From Stenotrophomonas sp. BIGb0135 (GTDB lineage Bacteria; Pseudomonadota; Gammaproteobacteria; Xanthomonadales; Xanthomonadaceae), in the NCBI RefSeq assembly GCF_024810105.1, contig NZ_JANUDX010000003.1, positions 310,001-374,000 of the forward strand: a DNA stretch of 64,000 bases, in the 5' to 3' direction. Numbering within the stretch: the stretch's first letter is position 1; every line of letters begins with the position of its first letter. Of this stretch, positions 30,655 to 40,800 are shown piece after piece. The notes under the pieces are model-generated. The model searched no databases, was not told the origin of the DNA, and worked only from the letters and a program-made list of their open reading frames with translations. The position numbers and the translations under genes were made by a program.

Positions 30655-30906
30655 ATGCGCGTCTTCCTGCACCAACACGCCCGCGGTGCCGATCCGGCCC
30701 GCTATCTCCAGCTCACCCTGCAACCGGACCTGTTCGGTGGCTGGGAGCTGCTGCTCGAGTCCGGCCCGATCGGCGGGCGCGGGCAACTGCGCCGCGAGCT
30801 GTACCTGGAGGAAGACCTGGCGCTGGCCGCGTTCGACAAGGCGCGCGATGCGCACCTGCACCGCGGCTACGAAGTGACCTACACCAGCGGCGATCCGCCG
30901 CACTGA
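30655..30906 (+). CDS. WGR-domain protein
   Basis: This 83-residue protein consists almost only of a WGR domain: [20 protein letters not shown], then GPIGGRGQL in place of the usual WGRIG, then [26 protein letters not shown] domains occur in PARPs and bind nucleic acid ends; stand-alone bacterial versions have no assigned role. The start is ATG 30655, since upstream codons lie inside the aroB-WGR spacer and a -10 element. Genes for chorismate (aroB) and haem (hemE) synthesis flank it, so context gives no functional hint. Confidence 0.85.
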   Translation: MRVFLHQHARGADPARYLQLTLQPDLFGGWELLLESGPIGGRGQLRRELYLEEDLALAAFDKARDAHLHRGYEVTYTSGDPPH

Positions 30907-30967
30907 GCGGCCACCGCCGCACTCACCCCATTCGGCCCCGCGCCACCAGATCCCAAGGAAGCGTTCC

Positions 30968-32044
30968 GTGACCAGCCCCTCCCGCCATGATCGCCTGCTG
31001 CGCGCCCTGCGCCGCGAACCGGTGGACTGCACCCCCGTCTGGCTGATGCGCCAGGCCGGCCGCTACCTGCCCGAGTACCGCGCCACCCGCGCCAAGGCCG
31101 GCAGCTTCCTGGCCATGGCCAAGAACCCGGACATCGCCTGCGAAGTCACGCTGCAACCGCTGCGTCGCTTCGACCTGGATGCCGCGATCCTGTTCTCGGA
31201 CATCCTCACCATTCCCGACGCGATGGGCCTGGAGCTGTACTTCGTCGACGGCGAAGGCCCCAAGTTCCGCCATCCCGTGCGCGACGCTGCCGCCATCGCC
31301 AAACTGGCGGTGCCGGACATGGAAACCGAACTGCGCTATGTGATGGACGCGGTGCGGGTGATCCGCCGCGAACTGGACGGCAAGGTCCCGCTGATCGGCT
31401 TCTCCGGCAGCCCCTGGACGCTGGCCTGCTACATGGTCGAAGGCGGCGGCAGCAAGGACTTCGCCCGCATCAAGGCGATGGCCCTGAACGAACCGGCCGC
31501 CCTGCACCAGCTGCTCTCGGTGGTGACCGATGCGGTCATCGCCTACCTGTCGGCCCAGCGCGCCGCCGGCGCCCAGGTCCTGCAGGTGTTCGACACCTGG
31601 GGGGGCGTGCTCAGCCCCGGCATGTACCGTGAATTCTCGCTGCGCTACCTCACCCGCATCGCGCAGGAACTCGAGCGCGGCCAAGGCGACCAGCGCACCC
31701 CGCTGATCCTGTTTGGCAAGGGCACCGGCCTGCACCTGGCCGACCTGGCCAACACCGGCGCCGACGCCCTCGGCGTCGACTGGACCCTGGACCTGTCCGA
31801 CGCCGTGGCCCGCACCGGCGGCCGCGTCGCCCTGCAGGGCAACCTCGACCCGGCCACCCTCTACGGCAACCCGGACGCCATCGAACGCGCCGCCGGCCGC
31901 GTGCTCGACAGCTACGCCCAGGGCAACGGCGGTTCCCGCGAGGGCCACGTCTTCAACCTCGGCCACGGCATGTCCCCGGACATGAATCCCGACCACGTCG
32001 GCGTGCTGGTGGACGCCGTGCACCGCATCAGCCAGCGCCCGTAA
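30968..32044 (+). CDS. hemE: Uroporphyrinogen decarboxylase
   Basis: This 358-residue enzyme removes four carboxyl groups from uroporphyrinogen III to give coproporphyrinogen III in haem synthesis. The signature [16 protein letters not shown] is at residues 20-36. [22 protein letters not shown] and [22 protein letters not shown] are typical. The start is GTG at 30968 behind AAGGA. SMAG repeats begin 39 bp after the stop. Confidence 0.98.
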   Translation: MTSPSRHDRLLRALRREPVDCTPVWLMRQAGRYLPEYRATRAKAGSFLAMAKNPDIACEVTLQPLRRFDLDAAILFSDILTIPDAMGLELYFVDGEGPKFRHPVRDAAAIAKLAVPDMETELRYVMDAVRVIRRELDGKVPLIGFSGSPWTLACYMVEGGGSKDFARIKAMALNEPAALHQLLSVVTDAVIAYLSAQRAAGAQVLQVFDTWGGVLSPGMYREFSLRYLTRIAQELERGQGDQRTPLILFGKGTGLHLADLANTGADALGVDWTLDLSDAVARTGGRVALQGNLDPATLYGNPDAIERAAGRVLDSYAQGNGGSREGHVFNLGHGMSPDMNPDHVGVLVDAVHRISQRP

Positions 32045-32083
32045 CGCCACCCCAGCGGTGGCCGCGCAGCACCGGAACGGAAT

Positions 32084-32590
32084 GCATCCACGCATGGCGT
32101 GGATCTACGCGAATGACCGCAAGGTAAAAACCCGTAGATCCACGCCATGCGTGGATACCGCGCGCAGCGCGGCAACGCCAGCCGAAGCCTGGGCGACCAC
32201 GGCGCAACCAACCCGCCCGACGTTCAATCCCGGCCGAAGAAGACCGTCCGGGCTCATGACGCCGGAACGAAGAGCATCCACGCATGGCGTGGATCTACGA
32301 TTGATCCGCGTCAATACGGCCCCGCCAATGACCCGTGACGTTCCACCGTAGATCCACGCCATGCGTGGATACCGCGCGCAGCGCGGCAACGCCAGCCGAA
32401 GCCGCGCGACCACGGCGCAATCAACCCGTCCGACGTTCACCCCCAGCCGAAGAAGACCGCCCAGGTTCATGGCGTCGGAACGGAGAGCATCCACGCATGG
32501 CGTGGATCCATGATTGGATCCGCGTGCACACCGCCCCGCCAATGAGCCACGACGTAAAAACCCCGTAGATCCACGCCATGCGTGGATACC
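32084..32590. repeat. SMAG array with about 215-bp higher-order unit, three copies
   Basis: Inverted elements (core ATCCACGCATGGCGTGGAT) begin at 32084, 32274 and 32488, and forward GTAG-ended elements (core ATCCACGCCATGCGTGGAT) at 32134, 32348 and 32565. The forward-to-inverted distance is 140 bp, with 214- and 217-bp unit spacing. After each forward copy the flank reads ACCGCGCGCAGCGCGGCAA, very like the flank in the 16.4-kb array although the palindrome differs. The rest of the 670-bp gap between hemE and the transporter holds no gene. Confidence 0.9.
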
Positions 32591-32716
32591 GCGCGCAGTG
32601 CGGCATCACGATCCACGCGATCGCCGGCTTTGCCGAACCGGTCCGAAACACCGCCTTGACCGCGCCCTGACCCCACATCGGCGATCATGTGCCCCTCGTT
32701 GATGAGGGTGCGCACG

Positions 32717-34120
32717 ATGACGACCAGCAGCTACGCCTCGATCCGGCCCCTGTTGTGGCTGGTATCGCTGGCGATCTTCATGCAGATGCTGGATTCCACC
32801 ATCGTCAACACCGCCCTCCCCGCCATGGCCCGCAGCCTCGGCGAAAGCCCCCTGCAGATGCAGTCGGTGGTCTTCAGCTACGCCCTCGCCGTCGCCACGT
32901 TCATCCCCGCCTCCGGCTGGATCGCCGACCGCTTCGGTACCCGCCGCACCTTCCTCGTCGCCATCATCCTGTTCACCCTCGGCTCGCTCGCCTGCGCCCT
33001 CGCCCAGACCCTGCACCAGCTGGTCGGCGCCCGCGTCCTGCAGGGTATCGGTGGCGCCATGCTGCTGCCGGTCGGCCGCCTCGCCGTCATGCGCTCGGTC
33101 TCGCGCGAAGAATTCCTGCGCGCCATGAGCTTCATCGCCATCCCCGCCCTGATCGGCCCGCTCATCGGCCCGACCCTCGGCGGCTGGCTGGTCGAAGTCG
33201 CCTCCTGGCACTGGGTCTTCCTGATCAACCTGCCCATCGGCGTCATCGGCTACATCGCCGCCATGAAGGTCATGCCCGACCACTACGCCGAACACCGCAC
33301 CCGCTTCGACATCGCCGGCTACCTCATGCTCGCCTTCGGCATGGTCGTGCTCTCCCTCGCCCTGGACGGCATCTCCGGCATGGCCACCCCGCATGCCCTG
33401 GTCATGCTGATGACCGTTGCCGGCCTCGCCGCCCTGGTCGGCTACTGGCTGCATGCCGCCAACTCGACGGCACCGCTGTTTTCGCTGGCCCTGTTCCACG
33501 TGCCCAGCTACCGCATCGGCATCCTCGGCAACCTGTTCTCGCGGATCGGCAGCAGCGCCATGCCGCTGCTGATCCCTTTGCTGCTGCAGGTCGGCATGGG
33601 CATGAGCCCGATGAATGCCGGCCTGCTCATGATCCCCGTGGCCGCCGCGGGCATGCTCTCCAAGCGCTACGCGGTCAAACTGGTCGAACGCTTCGGCTAC
33701 CGTCGCGTGCTCATGGTCAACACCGTGCTGGTCGGCCTGGCCATGGCCAGTTTCATCTTCATGACCCCCGGCCAGCCGTTGTGGGTGCGCGTCATCCAGC
33801 TGGCCTTGTTCGGCGCGGTCAATTCGCTGCAGTTCACCGTCATGAACACCGTCACCCTGCGTGACCTGGACCGCGACTTCGCCAGCGCCGGCAACAGCCT
33901 GCTGTCGATGGTGATGATGCTGGCGACCGGTTTCGGTGCGGCCGCCGCCGGCAGCCTGCTGGCCGCCTTCGATCATCTCGACGCGCTGCGCGGTGCCACC
34001 GCCGCCCTGCATGCCACCTTCGTCTGCGTCGGTGCCATTACCCTCACTTCCACCGTCATCTTCTGGCAACTGCCCGACACCCGCCCCTCCCCGCGCGATG
34101 TGGAGGAGGTTGCCGAGTAG
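32717..34120 (+). CDS. DHA2-family MFS transporter, MdtD-like
   Basis: This 467-residue membrane protein has about 14 hydrophobic segments, the DHA2 arrangement. Motif C-like LDSTIVNTALPAMARSLG at residues 20-38 is typical of drug:H+ antiporters of the EmrB/MdtD type. Motif A (GWIADRFGTRRTF) is near residue 66. The length is near the 471 of E. coli MdtD. The substrate is unknown; export of toxic or metabolic compounds is likely. The start at ATG 32717 was chosen by hydropathy and family; ATG 32702 is possible. It is convergent with the sensor-kinase array, with two short hairpins (34129-34142 and 34158-34172) between. Confidence 0.9.
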   Translation: MTTSSYASIRPLLWLVSLAIFMQMLDSTIVNTALPAMARSLGESPLQMQSVVFSYALAVATFIPASGWIADRFGTRRTFLVAIILFTLGSLACALAQTLHQLVGARVLQGIGGAMLLPVGRLAVMRSVSREEFLRAMSFIAIPALIGPLIGPTLGGWLVEVASWHWVFLINLPIGVIGYIAAMKVMPDHYAEHRTRFDIAGYLMLAFGMVVLSLALDGISGMATPHALVMLMTVAGLAALVGYWLHAANSTAPLFSLALFHVPSYRIGILGNLFSRIGSSAMPLLIPLLLQVGMGMSPMNAGLLMIPVAAAGMLSKRYAVKLVERFGYRRVLMVNTVLVGLAMASFIFMTPGQPLWVRVIQLALFGAVNSLQFTVMNTVTLRDLDRDFASAGNSLLSMVMMLATGFGAAAAGSLLAAFDHLDALRGATAALHATFVCVGAITLTSTVIFWQLPDTRPSPRDVEEVAE

Positions 34121-34174
34121 TCGTCGCGGGCCGTTGGCCCGATGACCGTTGCGAACCGCCGCTCCGGCGGCCGA

Positions 34175-37100
34175 TCACTGCCCCTGCCCGCGCGCGGCCC
34201 GCAGTGCGCGCGCAATCGCGTCCACGAGCAGTTCGCCGGTCACCGGCTTGCGCAGGAAGCCGCGGAACCCGGCCGCACGGACCTGCTGTTCGATGTCCGG
34301 ATCGGTGCGCGCGGTCACCGCGATCATCGGCATGTCATAGCCCTGGTTGTGCAGGTGCCCGGCCAGTTCGATCCCGCCCAGGCCCGGCAGGTCCAGGTCC
34401 AGCAGCGCCACGTCGAACGGCGCCTCGCTGACCTCGCGCAACGCCGCCAGTGCGTGTTCGGCATGCACCATGTGGTGCCCGCGCGCGCCCAGCAGACCGG
34501 TGATCACGCTGGCCACGGTGGCGTCGTCTTCCACCAGCAGGATCCGCAACGGCGGCAGCCGCTGTCCCAGGCCCTGGCCGTCGAGCCCGCTCGATACCGC
34601 GGCGATGTGCAGCGGCAACGGCAGGGTCACGCTGAAGCGCGTGCCAACCCCGAGCTGGCTCTCCACCCCGATCTGGCCCTGCATCGCCAACGCCAGTTCG
34701 CGACAGATCGCCAGGCCCAGCCCGCTGCCGCCGTACTGCGCCGCCGTGCGTGCGCCGTCGGCCTGCTCGAAGCGGCGGAACAGGCGCTGCTGCTGGTCGC
34801 TGCTGATCCCCGGGCCCGTGTCGGACACCTCGAAATGCAGGCCACGGTCGGCCGCCAGCGTGGTCGCCGTCAGGCGCACCTCGCCGTGGGTGGTGAACTT
34901 GACCGCGTTGCCCAGCAGGTTGAGCAGGATCTGCCGCACGCGCACCGCATCGCCGACACTGCCCAACCCCGCCGGCAACTGGTTGTCGACCACGAAGCGC
35001 AGGTGCTTCTGCTCGGCCAGCGCGGCCATCAGCGTGCAGGCATCGTCCACCACGTTGTGCACGTCGAACGGCTGCGCCTGCAATTGCAGCCGGCCCGATT
35101 CGATCCGGGCCAGGTCCAGCGCGTCGTTGACCAGGTGCAGCAGGTGCTCGCCGGCATGCCGGATCGACGCCGTCCAGCTGCGCTGCTGCGGGTCCAGCGC
35201 AGAGCCCAGCAGCAGCTCGCTCATGCCCAGCACCCCGGTCATCGGCGTGCGCACCTCATGGCCCAGGTTGGCCAGGAAGCGGGTCTTGGCCGCCGATGCC
35301 TGCTCGGCCAGCTCCTGCTTGTGCAGGGCCAGCTGATAGGCATGCTTGCGCTGCAGGCGGCGCCGGTACAGCCAGGCGAACAGGCTCATCAGCAGCAGCG
35401 CCATCGAGGTCATCACCAGCAGCCCGGACAGGCTGCGCCACCACGGCGGCTGCACCCGGAACTCCAGCGACTGCACCCGCGACCACACCTGGTCGGCCGA
35501 ACGCGCCTGCACTTCCAGCCGGTAGCGCCCGGGCGGCAGCCGCGAGAACACACGCTCGCCGGCCGGGCCCACTTCCACCCAGTCCGGGTCGTACCCGGCC
35601 AGCCGATAGCGGTAGTTGTTGGAGGACGAATCGGCGAAGGACAGCAACCGCGCCACGATCCGCAGGTCGCGGTCGGCGTCGGCGATCTCCAGCGGGGTCA
35701 GGTGGGTGAGGTCGGCGACGCGGTCGCCGCGGCGCACTTCCACGCGCTCGATCACCAGCGGCGCGCGCCGGTTGGACGGGCGCACCTGGCGTGGATCGAA
35801 CACCACCACCCCGGCCGGGGTGCCCCCGGCGATGCGACCGCTGGCGGTACGGGTCAGCGTGCTGCGGCGGAACTCCTGGCTCGGCAGGCCGTCGTGCACG
35901 CCATACAGGCGCACGTTGCCCATCTGCGGGTCGACCCGGATCAGGCCGCGCGCACTGGCGGCCCAGATCACGCCCTGGGCATCGACCACCAGCCCGGTGG
36001 CCGACACTTCCGGATAGCCGGCACCGCCGCCGATCACGGCCTGCAGCAACAGGCGCCCGTTCTGCCAGCGGTACTGGCTCAGGCGCCCTTCCTCGGACAG
36101 CCACACGCTCTGGTCATCGGCGATGGCCAGCGCATGGATCGCCGCCGGCGGCGCCCCCGGCACCGGCTCGAAGCGCGACCGTGCCGGCACCCATTGCAGC
36201 AGGCCCTGGTTGGTGGCCACCCACAGATGGTCCTGGCTGCCGCAGACCAGGTCCAACGCCAACTGGCCCGCGGCCAGGCCGGCGTGGCCGCTCACGATCC
36301 GATGCAGCACGCGGCCGTCCAGGTCGCGCTGCTGCAGCCCGGTCGAGGCGGCGCTCCATACCCGCCCGCCATCGCACAGCGCCAGCGATTCCACCTGGCC
36401 CTCCATGGCCGCATCCACCGCCGCATCACGGCCCCAGCGGCGTAGTGCGTCCTGCCGGGGGTCATAGCGCAGCAATGCGTTGTTGGAGCCGATCCAGACC
36501 TGCCCGCGCGGGTCCTCGAGCACCGACTGCAGCCACTCGGTGCCATCCACCCAGGTGCGATGCTGGGTGACGGTGCCGGTGACCGGATCGAACTTGTCCA
36601 GCGCACCGTGCGTGCCCACCGTCCAGACCCCGCCATCGGCGGCCGCGCCCATGCCCAGCACGTAGGCATTGCGCAACGAACCCGGATCGTCCTCCAGCCG
36701 CGACAGCACCGAGAACTGCCACCAGCGCGGCAGCAGGTGCCACAGCCCGCCATTGATGCTGGCCAGCCAGATGCCGCCTTCGCGGTCCTCGTAGGCACCG
36801 GTCCAGTTCGGTCGCACCTGGCCGCGCGCCACCGCGCTGTACAGCGGCACCTGCTGGTATTGATTGTCGTAGGCGCGGCCCAGGCCGGAACGGGTATCCA
36901 GCCAGTACCCGCCCTGCTCATCGCGCAGCATCATGCCCAGCACCTGGTCGCCGGGCGTCACCTGCCACGGTGCAGGCTCGAACTGGCCGTCCGGACGCCG
37001 CACTTTCACCCCCGAGTTGGTGCCGATCCACAGGCTGCCGTCCAGTTCGGCGGTGAGCCCGTTGATGATCTCGTGCGGGATGTCGCGGCTGGCGATGCGC

Positions 37101-37714
37101 TCGAAGTCGCGCCCGGTCCAGCGCGCCAGCCCCGCCTTGGTGCCTACCCACAGGCTGCCATCGCGGGTGGTGGCCAACTGGGTGACCGACGCGGCTGGCA
37201 GGCTGCGCGGGTTGCCATGCTCGGGCATGTAGCGGGTCACGTTGCCGCTGCGGTCCAGCCGATGCAGGCCCCCTTCATAGGTGCCGAACCAGACGGCGCC
37301 ATCGGCGGTGGAGGTGATGCTCCAGATGGTGTTGCTGCCGATCACCGGGTGGCTGGCGCGGTCGAAGAAGCGCAGTTCGCGGCGGTCGGCCGACATCATC
37401 GCCAGCCCGGCATTCTCGGTGCCGATCCACAGCTGGTTGCGTGCGTCCACGTGCACGCTCCACACGTGGTTGTCGCGCAGGCCATCCTCGGCGCGCCATA
37501 CCCGGTAGGTGCGGCCGTCGTAGCGCGCCAGGCCATCGTTGGTGGCGATCCACAGGTAGCCGTAGCCATCCTCGGCCATGCGGTTGACCGTGTTGGACGG
37601 CAGGCCATCGAACACGGTCAGCTGGCGCGGCGTTGGCGGCACCGGCTGGGCATGGCCGAGCAACGGCCAGAGCCACGCGATCCCGATCAGGAGCAGCCAA
37701 CGCAAAGGCACCAC
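34175..37714 (-). CDS. Propeller/Y_Y_Y hybrid histidine kinase 1 (intact)
   Basis: This protein has about 1179 residues. A signal peptide (about 1-24) precedes two-component-regulator propeller repeats (about 35-660, many WIGTxxGL and DGLPS motifs), a Y_Y_Y domain (about 690-755), a membrane helix (about 757-780) and a coiled linker. HisKA follows with [10 protein letters not shown] (His about 819), then a HATPase with N-box LNLLGN, DTGPG and GGSGLGL. The receiver starts at about 1054 with EDD, DLDLPG (acceptor Asp about 1106) and RKP. All catalytic residues are present. It has the architecture of Bacteroidetes HTCS sensors but no C-terminal AraC domain. The start is GTG 37714 or TTG 37717, both behind GGAG. 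It is the last gene of the four-gene array. The ligand is unknown. Confidence 0.9.
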   Translation of the reverse strand: MVPLRWLLLIGIAWLWPLLGHAQPVPPTPRQLTVFDGLPSNTVNRMAEDGYGYLWIATNDGLARYDGRTYRVWRAEDGLRDNHVWSVHVDARNQLWIGTENAGLAMMSADRRELRFFDRASHPVIGSNTIWSITSTADGAVWFGTYEGGLHRLDRSGNVTRYMPEHGNPRSLPAASVTQLATTRDGSLWVGTKAGLARWTGRDFERIASRDIPHEIINGLTAELDGSLWIGTNSGVKVRRPDGQFEPAPWQVTPGDQVLGMMLRDEQGGYWLDTRSGLGRAYDNQYQQVPLYSAVARGQVRPNWTGAYEDREGGIWLASINGGLWHLLPRWWQFSVLSRLEDDPGSLRNAYVLGMGAAADGGVWTVGTHGALDKFDPVTGTVTQHRTWVDGTEWLQSVLEDPRGQVWIGSNNALLRYDPRQDALRRWGRDAAVDAAMEGQVESLALCDGGRVWSAASTGLQQRDLDGRVLHRIVSGHAGLAAGQLALDLVCGSQDHLWVATNQGLLQWVPARSRFEPVPGAPPAAIHALAIADDQSVWLSEEGRLSQYRWQNGRLLLQAVIGGGAGYPEVSATGLVVDAQGVIWAASARGLIRVDPQMGNVRLYGVHDGLPSQEFRRSTLTRTASGRIAGGTPAGVVVFDPRQVRPSNRRAPLVIERVEVRRGDRVADLTHLTPLEIADADRDLRIVARLLSFADSSSNNYRYRLAGYDPDWVEVGPAGERVFSRLPPGRYRLEVQARSADQVWSRVQSLEFRVQPPWWRSLSGLLVMTSMALLLMSLFAWLYRRRLQRKHAYQLALHKQELAEQASAAKTRFLANLGHEVRTPMTGVLGMSELLLGSALDPQQRSWTASIRHAGEHLLHLVNDALDLARIESGRLQLQAQPFDVHNVVDDACTLMAALAEQKHLRFVVDNQLPAGLGSVGDAVRVRQILLNLLGNAVKFTTHGEVRLTATTLAADRGLHFEVSDTGPGISSDQQQRLFRRFEQADGARTAAQYGGSGLGLAICRELALAMQGQIGVESQLGVGTRFSVTLPLPLHIAAVSSGLDGQGLGQRLPPLRILLVEDDATVASVITGLLGARGHHMVHAEHALAALREVSEAPFDVALLDLDLPGLGGIELAGHLHNQGYDMPMIAVTARTDPDIEQQVRAAGFRGFLRKPVTGELLVDAIARALRAARGQGQ

Positions 37715-37837
37715 CAATGGATCTCCCGAGTCGTCCGTGGAAGGCGCGCCAGCGGATCGAAGCCGCGTGGACGCGGCGTGCCGAAGCCTGGGGCCAGGCC
37801 CGCATGGTAAACGGTTCGCCGCGTGGCGACGATCCGC

Positions 37838-40800
37838 TCAGCGGCGCAGGGCCTGACGCACCACGGCATGCAGCGCGTCGCCAGCGGCGGGCTTGTGCAG
37901 CAGGCCCACCGCCCCGGCGGTGGCCACGCGCTCGGCCAGGTCGGGGTCGGCCCGGGCGGTGAGCACCACGACCGGCACCTGGCAGTGCTGCGCCTGGAGC
38001 ACCTGCAGCAGTTGCCAGCCGTCCATGCCCGGCAGGTCCAGGTCGAGCAGCAGCATGTCGACGTCGGCCGTGGCCAGCTCGGACAGCGCGGCCAGCGCGT
38101 GCGCGGCGACGACCACCTGCACCCCGCGCGCGGCCAGCAGCCCGGCGTGGACCTCGGCCACCAGCGGATCGTCCTCGACCAGCAGCACCCTGCCCTCGCA
38201 CGCGCCGTCGCCCGTGGGGCCTGTGTCGACCCGGTCGGCACGGTCGTCCGCATCGGCGGCGGCCAGCGGCAGGCTCAGCACCAGCCGTCCGCCGCCGCCC
38301 GGCACCGCGTGCAGCCGCAGGTGGCCGTGCTGCGCGCGGGCACAGGCCTGCGCCCGCACCAGGGCCGCGCCGGATACCACGCCAGCGGACCGGGCCACGG
38401 CGCGCACCGGCGCCAGGATCTCCAGCAGGATGCCGGCCCGCCCGGGCAGCCAGGCGACCCGCGCAATCAGCGGGCCGGACCGCCACGCCTCGACCGCGGC
38501 CTGCAGCGCGCTCTCCAGCAACTGCCGCAACCGGTGCGGGTCCGCCTGCACCCAGCGCTGGCCCGGCAGGTGCGCCTGCAGGGTGAGGCCGCTGCCCTGC
38601 ACGGGCAACGCCTCGCATGCCCAGCGCTGCCAGCCCTGCAGCACTGCCAGCAGATCCACGCGGGCGGACTGCAAGGGCAATCGCCCGGCCTGGATGCGCG
38701 CATCGTCCAACGCCTGGTCGACGATCCCCAGCAACGCGCGGGCCGCCTCCTGGATGCGCCGCAGACGCTGCGCCTGCACGCGGTCCTGTACGTCGGCCAG
38801 CAACAGTTCGCTCATCCCCAGCACCCCGGTCAGGGGCGTGCGCAGTTCATGCCCGAAGGTTGCCAGGTAGCGTGCCTTGGCCTGCGCCGACTGCTCGGCC
38901 CAGCGTCGCCGCTGCAGCGCCGTGCGCCGCCGCCGTGCCTGGGCCAGCGCGCGCCGGCACAGCCAGCCGGCCACCCCGCACACCCCGATCAACGCGAGCG
39001 CGCGCAGCAGGTGTACCAGCGGATGCTGCCAGCCCGTGCGCTGCACCTGCAGCGGCAGTTCCTGCACCGCCGACCAGTGCCCATCGCCGCCGCGCTGCTG
39101 GTACTGCAGCACATGCGCGCCCGGTGCAAGCTGCGGAAAACCGATCGTGCCGCGGCTGCGCGTATGGCTCCAGCGCTGCGCGCCGTCGCGCAGCCGGAAG
39201 CGATACTGCTGGCGCGGGTCCAGCTGCGCGGACAACACCCGCGCGGTGATCTGGATGTCACGGTCATCGGCATGCAGGCGCAGCGGTGGCAGTACCGGCA
39301 CGCTGATCCGCTGGCCACCGCGCCGCAACTGCACGCGTTCGATCACCAGCGCGGGTGGCGAGGCGGGACGCTCCAGCGCGTCCGGTGCGAACGCCAGCGT
39401 GGCCCGGTTGCGGCCGATCGCCAGCATCTGCGTGCCCTGCGCCTGCAGGCCCGCCTGCAGCACGGCCTCGGGAATGCCGTCATCGCGCGAGTACGCACGC
39501 ACCTCGCGGCGGTCCGGCGCGATCCTCAACAGGCCGCTGCCGGAGGTTGCCCACACCACGCCGGCGGCATCGGTGGCGATGGCGTGCAGCTGGCCGGCCG
39601 GCACGCCATCGCGGTGATCAAGCCGTAGACCGGGCCGCAATGCCAGGTCGTGCCAGGCGTAGCGCTGCAGCGCACCGGGCACGGCGACCCACAGCGCGCC
39701 ATCCGCAGCCACGTGCAGCGCGCTGACCTCCCCGGGCGCGCCCTCCACGCTCACCAGGCGCTCGCCGTCCCAGCGCAGCAGGCCGTGCCGGCCCCCCAGC
39801 CATACGCCGCCCTCGGGCATGCAGTGCAGCGACACCGCGCCGTGTTCGGCCGCACTGCCTGCCAGGGGCCAGCGCACGCGCTGCCAGTGCCCGCCGGCGA
39901 CGCGCCGTTCCAGCCGCTCGCCATGGAGCCGCCACTGCTGGTCCCCCGCACAGGCCAGCTCAGCGCGGATCCTGCCGGCCGCGGCAATCACGCCATCCAC
40001 GCCCTGTCGCCGGGCCGGCGCCGGTTGCGCGCGGAAGTGCTGCCAGAGCGGCGGCAGCCGCCACACGCCCAGGTACCGCCCCAACAACCACGCCCCTCCC
40101 TGGCGGTCTTCGAACACGCTCTGCAGGTGCGGCGGTGCCTCGCGTCCCACCACCGCCAGGCCGACCTCTGCCACTGCGCTGCCGTCGCCCGCTTGCCGCC
40201 ACACCCGTCCCCCATCGGCCAGCCACTGCGCGCCGTCCGCGCCCATGCCCAACACGCGCGACCCCGCGGCCCCCGCCACGATCTGCACCGCACTGTCGCC
40301 CTCGCTGCGCCATCGTCCGGTCGCAGTGCTGATCCACAGCGTGCCGGCCGCATCACCGGCCATCCCGGTGATCGCCGCCGTGGCCAGGCCTGGCGCCGCG
40401 GGGCGCCGGAAGCGGCCGTCGCGCCACAGGGCAAGCCCGCCGCTGGTGCCGACCCAGACCCCGCCGGCAGGATGGGGCTGGAGGTGTTCGACATCGCCAG
40501 CGGGCACGCCATCACCGCGCAGGGTGGGCAGGTAATGGCGCAGCCGGTGCGGCGCCTGCCACTGGTACAACCCGCCGCCACGCACGCCAAACCACACCCC
40601 GTCGCCGTCGGCCAGCAGCGCGCTGATCGCCGCGCCACGCACGCCGACCACCGGGTCGATCCGCGTGCGGTCGGCGGACAAGCGCATCACCGCCCCCTGC
40701 GCGGTGCCGATCCACAGGCGGTCCTGCGCATCCAGCGCAAGCCGGGTCAGCACCGTGCCAGCCAGCCCCTGCTCACGCTGCCAGACACGGAAGTGGCGTC

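Noticed and set aside
32084-32590. Attachment site or integrated element at the hemE 3' end
   Set aside because: No integrase, tRNA or duplicated core is visible; the direct repeats are SMAG units.
34129-34172. Intrinsic terminator between the MFS gene and kinase 1
   Set aside because: Two short hairpins exist but neither has a T-run on either strand, so a terminator call is not supported.
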